Origin: VYFG01 sp022827325
GTDB taxonomy: Bacteria; Pseudomonadota; Gammaproteobacteria; Arenicellales; Poriferihabitantaceae
Direction: 5' to 3'
Assembly: GCA_022827325.1 (NCBI GenBank)
Contig: JAJDTE010000190.1
Location: 1-10,526, forward strand
Length of the DNA stretch: 10,526 nt
The notes under the pieces are model-generated. The model saw nothing but the letters and a program-made list of their open reading frames with translations, did no database searches and was not told the DNA's origin. The translations under genes were made by a program, and so were the position numbers. Of this stretch, positions 5,257-10,526 are shown piece after piece. How positions within the stretch are numbered: position 1 is the first letter of the stretch; each line of letters starts with the position of its first letter.

Positions 5257-6003
5257 CTAGCGTGCGCTGTATCCCGCGTCCACGTTTACCAGTGCGCCGG
5301 TCATGTAGCTCGTGTCTTCGGACGCGAGGAACAGCACTACCCGTGCGATTTCCTCGGGTTCGGCCAGTCGGCCAAGGGGAACGGTACCGGCGATGCTCTC
5401 GAGCATTTCCGCGGTCACCGGGCCGGTCCGTTCGGATCGCAGCATGGGGGTGTCGACTTCCCCGGGACAAACGGCATTGACGCGGACGCCGTCCCGGACG
5501 CATTCCAGGGCCATGGCCCTGGTAATCTGGTGTACCGCGCCCTTGGAGGCGCAATAGGCGATGACGCCCGGGGCCCCGGAACCGCCCCAGATGGAACCGA
5601 AATTGACGATGGCGCCCGAGTGCTGCTCTTTCATCACCCGCAGCGCCGCCCGGCTCATGTAGAACACGCCGTCCACGTTGACCCGCATCACCCGCTGCCA
5701 GTCCTCGTCGCCGGTGGACAGGGTATCCCTGCGGGCGATGACGCCGGCGGCGTTGACGAGGACATCGATGCGGCCGGTGCGCGCGGCGACGTCGGCGATC
5801 ACGTGATCGCAGAATCCCGAGTCGCTGACATCACCGATCAGGCAGTCCGGGGCATTGCACTTCTTCGCCGTCCCGGCGGCCGCCGCTTCATCCTGGTCCA
5901 CGATGGCGACCCGGGCGCCCGCTTGGGCAAACAGCTCCGCGGTTGCCGCGCCCATGCCGGATCCGCCGCCGGTGACGATGACGGTCCTGTCCGTGAAATT
6001 CAT
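5257..6003 (-). CDS. Short-chain dehydrogenase/reductase (SDR family, classical)
   Basis: A 248-residue NAD(P)-dependent oxidoreductase with every classical SDR landmark: the cofactor loop TGGGSGMG (11-18), NAAG (84-87), Asn109 in RVNVDG, catalytic Ser137 in NFGSIWG, YCASK with Tyr150 and Lys154, and CPGEVDTPM (179-187). Asp36 at the end of the second beta-strand favours NAD(H) over NADP(H). It resembles FabG-like and 3-hydroxyacyl or polyol dehydrogenases, and the substrate cannot be told from sequence. The start ATG (6003-6001) overlaps the stop of the upstream adenylyltransferase gene (ATGA), so the two are translationally coupled. A longer in-frame extension upstream exists but would lie inside that gene. 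An 11-bp hairpin follows its stop codon. Confidence 0.9.
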   Translation of the reverse strand: MNFTDRTVIVTGGGSGMGAATAELFAQAGARVAIVDQDEAAAAGTAKKCNAPDCLIGDVSDSGFCDHVIADVAARTGRIDVLVNAAGVIARRDTLSTGDEDWQRVMRVNVDGVFYMSRAALRVMKEQHSGAIVNFGSIWGGSGAPGVIAYCASKGAVHQITRAMALECVRDGVRVNAVCPGEVDTPMLRSERTGPVTAEMLESIAGTVPLGRLAEPEEIARVVLFLASEDTSYMTGALVNVDAGYSAR

Positions 6004-6749
6004 CGCCCGGCACCGCAGGCGGGGCAGTCCGGATTCTTCGGCAGCACCATTTTCTGCCAGTCCATGAACTGGGCGTCGAACAGCCATACTGCGCCGTGGA
6101 GCTGGCCGCGACCCAGCAGGATGTTCACCGCCTCCAGGGCCTGCATGGTGCCGATCACGCCGACCAGCGGCGAGATCACACCCTCCGCCGCACAGGTGGC
6201 GGCTTCCACGCTCCGGTCGGGATAAAGGCATTGGTAGCAGGGGCTGTCGGGCATGCGGGGGTCGAACGCGGTGACCTGGCCCTCCCAGCGGATGGCGGCA
6301 CCGGAGACCAGCGGGGTGCCGGTGGCGAGCGAGGCGTCGTTGAGTTGGAACCGGGTGGGAAAATTGTCGGTGCAATCCATGAGCAGGTGGTGGTCCGCGG
6401 CCAGATCGACGAACTCCTCCGCCTCCAGGGTGTAGTCCAGGCAGGTCATGGCAATGTCCGGGTTGATGGCTTGCAGGCGCCTGGCGGCGGACTCAGTTTT
6501 CAGCAGGCCGATATCATGATGTGCATGGACGATCTGGCGCTGGAGGTTGGACAGGTCCACGACGTCGAAATCCGCAATGGTAAGACGGCCTACGCCCGCG
6601 GCGGCCAGGTACATGGCAACCGGCGATCCCAGTCCGCCCATGCCCACGATCAGCACCGCCGCATCACGAATCGCGCGCTGCCCCTTCTCTTCCACCAACG
6701 GCAGTCGGATCTGGCGGCTGTAGCGGTCGGTAAAGGCATCATCTTGCAT
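6000..6749 (-). CDS. moeB: MoeB/ThiF/HesA-family sulfur-carrier adenylyltransferase
   Basis: A 249-residue E1-like enzyme, the same length as E. coli MoeB, which adenylates the C-terminal Gly-Gly of MoaD for molybdopterin synthesis (ThiF does the same to ThiS). It shows RYSRQIRLP at the N-terminus (R12), the nucleotide loop GMGGLG (36-41), DLSNLQRQ (65-72, R71), Lys84, and MDCTDNFPTR with Asp129. Two CxxC pairs (C171/C174 and C242/C245) match the structural zinc site. Cys186 in TCAAEGVISPLVGVIG matches the reactive-cysteine position of the family. There is no C-terminal rhodanese domain. No moaD, moaE, thiS or thiG is nearby, so MoeB is the best name but the carrier protein is unproven. It is the first gene of a two-gene minus-strand operon, with only a weak ribosome binding site. 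Confidence 0.85.
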   Translation of the reverse strand: MQDDAFTDRYSRQIRLPLVEEKGQRAIRDAAVLIVGMGGLGSPVAMYLAAAGVGRLTIADFDVVDLSNLQRQIVHAHHDIGLLKTESAARRLQAINPDIAMTCLDYTLEAEEFVDLAADHHLLMDCTDNFPTRFQLNDASLATGTPLVSGAAIRWEGQVTAFDPRMPDSPCYQCLYPDRSVEAATCAAEGVISPLVGVIGTMQALEAVNILLGRGQLHGAVWLFDAQFMDWQKMVLPKNPDCPACGAGR

Positions 6750-6937
6750 GGTTCGTGTCCCGGTGTCGGCCTGACGCCCGATCTTCCCACAATTCCCGGT
6801 ATCTCCGTCAATGCACCCCCGGTGCCATGGGAGCGTACGGGATCTGTCCGGGCTGGAGCGCAGCCTGGACGAACCTTGCATGTTTGGCTGCCCGAGGGTA
6901 CATACTGGAAATTCCTGGGGCCTGCATCATCATCCGG
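6750..6937. promoter_or_regulatory. 188-base divergent promoter region between moeB (-) and the CoxG-like gene (+)
   Basis: Both flanking genes are read outwards, so promoters for each should lie here. The only candidate I can point to on the plus strand is TTGCAT (6876-6881) and TACATA (6899-6904) with a 17-base spacer, each hexamer matching three consensus positions. On the minus strand a TTGACG lies at 6811-6806 without a good partner -10. No repeat, riboswitch or strong hairpin is evident. Confidence 0.4.
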
Positions 6938-7402
6938 ATGAATTCGAAACGCCGAACGGGTGCCGTGCGCGTGGGTGGCGAATACCTGCTGCCCGCACCG
7001 AGACCGGTCGTCTGGCGCAGGCTGAACGATCCCGGGGTCCTGAAATACTGTATCCGCGGCTGCGAGATGGTGGTGCGGGATGCGGACGGCGAATACCGGG
7101 CGGTATTCCGATTCGGCGTGGGGCCGGTGAAAAAACGGCTGGACGCGCGATTGCTGGTGGAGGAGACCGATCCACCGGTGGAATACCTGCTCCACGCCGA
7201 AACCACCCTGCGGGCCCTTGGCCATGCGACGGGCAGGGCCCGGGTTCTGCTGGAATGCCGGGATACCGAAACCCTGCTGGCCTACCGGGCGGATATCACC
7301 GTGTCCGGCTGGTTCGCGATGCTCGGTGACGGCCTGCTCACGACCGCCGCGGACCGATACATGGCGCGCTTCTTCAGGCGGTTTGCCGACGTTGTGGTCT
7401 GA
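6938..7402 (+). CDS. CoxG-like SRPBCC/START-fold protein
   Basis: A 154-residue protein that looks like the carbon monoxide dehydrogenase subunit G (CoxG) branch of the SRPBCC superfamily. The N-terminal pattern G-E-Y-L-L-P-A-P-R-x-V-W-x-x-L-N-D-P-x-V-L (14-35), then C-I-x-G-C-E (38-43), is the CoxG hallmark. A typical V-G-P-V-K strand follows at 61-65, and the C-terminal helix ends ARFFRRFADV. CoxG helps recruit Mo-containing CO dehydrogenase to the membrane. Many relatives lie near other molybdenum hydroxylases or have unknown ligands, and no Mo-enzyme gene is in this window. The ATG at 6938 was chosen by comparison with the family N-terminus; no strong Shine-Dalgarno site is visible, and GTG codons slightly downstream are alternatives. 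The gene stands alone, divergent from moeB and followed by the promoter region of the sucA operon. Confidence 0.75.
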   Translation: MNSKRRTGAVRVGGEYLLPAPRPVVWRRLNDPGVLKYCIRGCEMVVRDADGEYRAVFRFGVGPVKKRLDARLLVEETDPPVEYLLHAETTLRALGHATGRARVLLECRDTETLLAYRADITVSGWFAMLGDGLLTTAADRYMARFFRRFADVVV

Positions 7403-7419
7403 CTCCCCAATTGGTATGG

Positions 7420-7448
7420 TTACGGTTCACAAAGGCATTCAATACAAT
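7420..7448 (+). promoter_or_regulatory. Weak candidate promoter for the 2-oxoglutarate dehydrogenase operon
   Basis: TACAAT at 7443-7448 matches five of six -10 positions. The hexamer 17 bases upstream, TTACGG at 7420-7425, is a poor -35. Transcription from here would leave a leader of about 105 bases before sucA, containing the GC-rich hairpin at 7532-7546. The assignment rests mainly on the -10 match and on its position in an intergenic gap. Confidence 0.28.
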
Positions 7449-7531
7449 CCATGACCTTGACCAGCCGCCCAGGCATGACCCTGGCTGACCGGGGCACCAG
7501 GCGGTGCGGCATGTACGGGTCCAGAACCAGT

Positions 7532-7546
7532 GGGCGCCAGGCGCCC
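7532..7546 (+). promoter_or_regulatory. GC-rich inverted repeat just upstream of the sucA ribosome binding site
   Basis: GGGCGCC-A-GGCGCCC is a perfect 7+1+7 inverted repeat. In RNA it would fold as a 6-bp all-G/C stem with a three-base loop. It ends four bases before the AGGGGG Shine-Dalgarno site (7551-7556) of sucA, close enough to influence ribosome access, or it may be a protein-binding site in DNA. No U-run follows, so it is not an intrinsic terminator. Confidence 0.4.
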
Positions 7547-7560
7547 GGGCAGGGGGATTC

Positions 7561-10326
7561 ATGAAATCCGGCATATCCGATCTCGCGTTTCTGAACGGCG
7601 GCAACCTGAGCTATCTCGAGTCGCTGTACCAGGATTCGCTCCACAATGGCGCCGATCCGGCCTGGCAACAGATCTCTGCGCTGCTGCCTGATGTCCAGCC
7701 GCTGGCCCCCACCGGGGTCAGCATCGGCGGTTCCCGGGAATGGATGGAGACCGCTGCCCACAAGCAGGGCCAGGTCTCCAAGCTGATCATGGGCTACCGC
7801 TCCCTCGGACACCTGCTGGCCGACATCGATCCCATCAACACCATGCCCCGCGGGGACGCCGGGGAACTGGAACTGACCCAGTATGACCTGACCGAGGCCG
7901 ATCTCGACAGCGAGTTCGATACCGGGGATCTCGCCGGCGGGGGCCGCAAGACCCTGCGGGCAATCCTGGATTACCTGAAGGAGGCCTATTGCGGCCCCAT
8001 CGGGTACGAGATCCGCTACCTGAATTCCATGGAGCAGCGCCAGTGGCTCATGGCCCAGATCGAGACGGATCCCGTGCGGCCGAATCTCACCCGCGAGGAC
8101 CGACTCCGGGTCATGACCAAACTCACGGCCGCCGAGGGCCTGGAGCGCTACCTGCACACCCGCTACGTGGGCCAGAAGCGGTTTTCCCTGGAGGGTGGCG
8201 ACAGCCTGATTCCCATGCTGTCGGAGCTGATCCAGCGTTTCGGGCGCAAGGACGTGAAGGAGGTGATCATCGGCATGGCGCACCGCGGCCGGCTCAACGT
8301 GCTGGTCAACATCCTCGGCAAGTCGCCGGCGGAGCTGTTCAGCGAGTTCGAGGGCGACTACCACACCGAGGACGAGGACACCCAGACCGGGGACGTGAAA
8401 TACCACCAGGGATTCTCCTCGGACATCCAGACCGACGGCGGAAACGTGCACGTGGCGCTGTCCTTCAATCCCTCCCACCTGGAAATCATCAACCCGGTGG
8501 TGGAGGGTTCCGCCAGGGCGCGGCAGGAGCGCCGCCACGACGTCGACCGGCGCATCGTGGTGCCGATCCTGATTCACGGCGATGCCGCCTTCGCCGGCCA
8601 GGGCGTCGTGATGGAGACCCTGAACATGTCCCGGACCCGGGGCTATTCCACCGGCGGCACGATCCATATCATCGTGAACAACCAGATCGGCTTCACCACC
8701 AATACCCTGGACGCCCGTTCCACGCTGTACTGCACGGAGGTGGCGAAGATGATCCAGGCGCCGATCTTCCACGTCAACGGCGACGACCCGGAGGCGGTGA
8801 TCACCACGGCGCGGCTTGCCATGGACTACCGTAACCGGTTCGCCAACGACGTGGTCATCGACATGGTCTGTTACCGGCGCCACGGTCACAACGAGGCGGA
8901 CGAGCCGGCCATCACCCAGCCGATCATGTACGGCAAGATCCGGAATCACCAGACGCCAAGGGAGATCTACGCCGACCGACTGGTTTCCCTCGGCGTGATG
9001 ACGGCGCAGGAAGTGCAGGACATGGTGGAGGATTACCGCAGCCAACTCGACAGCGGCAAGATGGTCGCCGGCCAGGTCATCGATCCCAACAAGAAGCTCA
9101 AGATGGAGAACTGGGAGCCCTTTCTCACCGACGAATGGGATACCGACACCCCGACCGGCGTCAGCGCCGAGCGGCTGGTGTCCCTGGCGGAGAAGATGAA
9201 CCGGTGGCCGGAGGACTTCAAGGTGCATCCCCGGGTGTCCAAGGTGCTTGCCGAGCGGGTGGAGATGGCCCGGGGGGAAAAGCCCATGGACTGGGGATGC
9301 GCCGAACTGCTGGCCTACGGCTCCCTGCTGGAGGACGGTTACAAGGTGCGGCTGTCGGGTCAGGATGCCGGCCGCGGCACCTTCAGCCACCGGCACGCGA
9401 CACTGCACGACCAGTCCCAGCCCCGCACCTACGTGCCGCTGCAGTACATCACGGACAATCCCAGCGACTACCTGGTCATCAATTCACTGCTCTCCGAGGA
9501 GGCGGTGCTGGGTTTCGAGTACGGATACGCCACCACGACCCCCAAGACCCTGGTGATCTGGGAGGCCCAGTTCGGCGACTTCGTCAACGGCGCCCAGGTG
9601 GTGATCGACCAGTTCATATCCAGCAGCGAGGCCAAGTGGACCAGGGTGTGCGGCCTGACCCTGTTCCTGCCCCACGGTCTTGAGGGCCAGGGTCCGGAAC
9701 ACTCCTCGGCGCGGCTGGAGCGCTTCCTGCAGCTGTGCGCGGAAAACAACATGCAGGTCTGTATCCCGACGACGCCGGCGCAGATGTTTCACATGCTGCG
9801 CCGGCAGATGCACCGGCCCCTGCGCCGCCCGCTGATCGTGATGACCCCGAAGAGCCTGCTCAGGCACAAGCTGTCGGTCTCCTCGGTGGAGGAACTGGTG
9901 AACGGCAGGTTCCAGCCGGTCATCGACGAGATCGACGACCTCGACCCGGAGGGCGTGAAGCGCGTGGTGCTTTGCAGCGGCAAGGTGTACTACGACATCC
10001 TCGAGGAACGCCGTCTCAAGGGCATCACCGACGTGGCCATCGTGCGGCTGGAACAGGTCCACCCGTTTCCCAGGGAGCACCTCGAGAAGGCCATTCTTCG
10101 CTACGGCAATGCGAAGGAACTGATCTGGTGCCAGGAAGAGCCCAAGAACCAGGGAATCTGGTACCAGATCTTCTATTACCTGAACGGGCTGCGCAACAGG
10201 AGCATCGGCCAGACGCTGAGTTATGTCGGGCGTGAAGGCTCCCCGGCACCTGCGGTGGGCTACTACAAGCTGCATGTCGAACAGCAGCGCAAGCTCGTGG
10301 CCGAAGCACTGATGATCAATCGATAG
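7561..10326 (+). CDS. sucA: 2-oxoglutarate dehydrogenase E1 component (thiamin diphosphate-dependent)
   Basis: A 921-residue E1o subunit, close to E. coli SucA (933). It decarboxylates 2-oxoglutarate and transfers the succinyl group to the lipoyl domain of E2. The start at ATG 7561 has AGGGGG four bases upstream and an N-terminus (FLNGGNLSYLESLYQD) like the E. coli E2-binding segment; an in-frame GTG at 7504 would add 19 residues with no family match. Visible landmarks are YCGPIGYE (about 143-150), AAEGLERYLHTRY, GMAHRGRLNVLVN with H241, the thiamin diphosphate and metal region GDAAFAGQG (340-348) and NNQIGFTT (373-380), and RRHGHNEADEP (H441). GQDAGRGTFSHRHA (600-613), FEYGYAT (652-658), WEAQFGDF (667-674) and PEHSSARLERF (712-722) follow, then a C-terminal WCQEEPKNQG segment. 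It precedes the E2 gene by 44 bases. I see no disruption. Confidence 0.97.
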   Translation: MKSGISDLAFLNGGNLSYLESLYQDSLHNGADPAWQQISALLPDVQPLAPTGVSIGGSREWMETAAHKQGQVSKLIMGYRSLGHLLADIDPINTMPRGDAGELELTQYDLTEADLDSEFDTGDLAGGGRKTLRAILDYLKEAYCGPIGYEIRYLNSMEQRQWLMAQIETDPVRPNLTREDRLRVMTKLTAAEGLERYLHTRYVGQKRFSLEGGDSLIPMLSELIQRFGRKDVKEVIIGMAHRGRLNVLVNILGKSPAELFSEFEGDYHTEDEDTQTGDVKYHQGFSSDIQTDGGNVHVALSFNPSHLEIINPVVEGSARARQERRHDVDRRIVVPILIHGDAAFAGQGVVMETLNMSRTRGYSTGGTIHIIVNNQIGFTTNTLDARSTLYCTEVAKMIQAPIFHVNGDDPEAVITTARLAMDYRNRFANDVVIDMVCYRRHGHNEADEPAITQPIMYGKIRNHQTPREIYADRLVSLGVMTAQEVQDMVEDYRSQLDSGKMVAGQVIDPNKKLKMENWEPFLTDEWDTDTPTGVSAERLVSLAEKMNRWPEDFKVHPRVSKVLAERVEMARGEKPMDWGCAELLAYGSLLEDGYKVRLSGQDAGRGTFSHRHATLHDQSQPRTYVPLQYITDNPSDYLVINSLLSEEAVLGFEYGYATTTPKTLVIWEAQFGDFVNGAQVVIDQFISSSEAKWTRVCGLTLFLPHGLEGQGPEHSSARLERFLQLCAENNMQVCIPTTPAQMFHMLRRQMHRPLRRPLIVMTPKSLLRHKLSVSSVEELVNGRFQPVIDEIDDLDPEGVKRVVLCSGKVYYDILEERRLKGITDVAIVRLEQVHPFPREHLEKAILRYGNAKELIWCQEEPKNQGIWYQIFYYLNGLRNRSIGQTLSYVGREGSPAPAVGYYKLHVEQQRKLVAEALMINR

Positions 10327-10370
10327 GCGCCGATTCATTCACTTAGATTTCATCCCCCGAATCCGAACCC

Positions 10371-10526
10371 ATGACCGTAGAAATCAAGGTACCGGTACTG
10401 CCCGAATCCGTGGCCGACGGACTGCTGCTTGACTGGAACAGGCAGCCCGGCGAGGCTGTCAGCCGCGATGATGTACTGGTGGAGGTAGAGACCGACAAGG
10501 TGGTGCTGGAAGTGCCGGCGCCGGCG
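10371..10526 (+). CDS. sucB: 2-oxoglutarate dehydrogenase E2 component (dihydrolipoyl succinyltransferase), N-terminal part
   Basis: The first 52 codons only; the gene runs off the window. The sequence is the start of a lipoyl domain: EIKVPVLPESVADGLLLDW followed by VEVETDKVVLEVPAP, where Lys43 in ETDKV is the lipoylation site (E. coli SucB K44). PESVADG is the form typical of 2-oxoglutarate rather than pyruvate dehydrogenase E2. It accepts the succinyl group from E1 and passes it to CoA. No good Shine-Dalgarno site precedes the ATG; the 44-base spacer after sucA suggests co-transcription. An Ala-Pro-rich linker appears to begin at the window's end. Confidence 0.94.
   Translation, partial: MTVEIKVPVLPESVADGLLLDWNRQPGEAVSRDDVLVEVETDKVVLEVPAPA

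Noticed and set aside
6004..6375. An N-terminal extension of the dehydrogenase to 372 residues.
   Set aside because: The extension lies wholly inside moeB in another frame, and the classical SDR N-terminus begins right at the ATG at 6003.
7504..7560. A GTG start for sucA 19 codons upstream.
   Set aside because: The added residues do not resemble any E1o N-terminus, the hairpin would fall in the coding region, and the ATG at 7561 has a much better Shine-Dalgarno site.
7420..9408. A 662-codon minus-strand open frame opposite sucA.
   Set aside because: It is antisense to a clearly conserved sucA; its His/Val/Gly/Leu-rich sequence is what codon bias on the other strand produces, and no domain is visible.

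Overview
The window is GC-rich, tightly packed bacterial chromosome. The best overall fit is a gammaproteobacterium, possibly a Chromatiales- or sulfur-oxidiser-like lineage. The 2-oxoglutarate dehydrogenase E1 follows Escherichia coli SucA almost domain for domain, and the ATGA-type gene overlaps and Shine-Dalgarno sites are typical of that group. The taxonomic call is inference. I saw no insertion sequence, phage gene, tRNA, rRNA or CRISPR array.

Positions 1-4190 (+) hold a compact operon for succinate/fumarate/malate interconversion: the tail of a succinate dehydrogenase/fumarate reductase iron-sulfur subunit, two small membrane-anchor subunits, the flavoprotein, and the alpha and beta subunits of a class I (iron-sulfur) fumarase. 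Nearly all junctions overlap by a few bases. The complex is not the textbook E. coli type. The two anchors are recognisable paralogues. Each has a histidine in helix I and another in helix II, spaced as in di-heme enzymes, and the flavoprotein has cysteine where covalently flavinylated relatives have histidine. These traits together suggest a di-heme, perhaps low-potential-quinone or fumarate-reducing enzyme working with an oxygen-labile fumarase.

Positions 4187-4878 (+) hold a 22-codon ORF that overlaps both its neighbours by four bases, then cysC (APS kinase). Positions 4879-5256 are a gene-poor, less GC-rich gap between convergent genes. It contains a short terminator-like hairpin, two dyads built from the same GAAC/GTTC half-sites about four helical turns apart, and a perfect 11-bp hairpin next to the end of the minus-strand operon.

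Positions 5257-6749 (-) are a two-gene operon: a MoeB/ThiF-type E1-like adenylyltransferase followed, with an ATGA overlap, by a short-chain dehydrogenase. A CoxG-like SRPBCC protein (6938-7402, +) is read divergently from it. Positions 7561-10526 (+) carry the 2-oxoglutarate dehydrogenase E1 gene and the first 52 codons of its E2 partner, so the window flanks an accessory block with two separate TCA-cycle modules.

Most of the window is recognisable metabolism. The least ordinary parts are the di-heme-type anchor pair, the altered flavoprotein active site, the divergent fumarase motifs, the coupling micro-ORF, and the paired dyads in the convergent gap.
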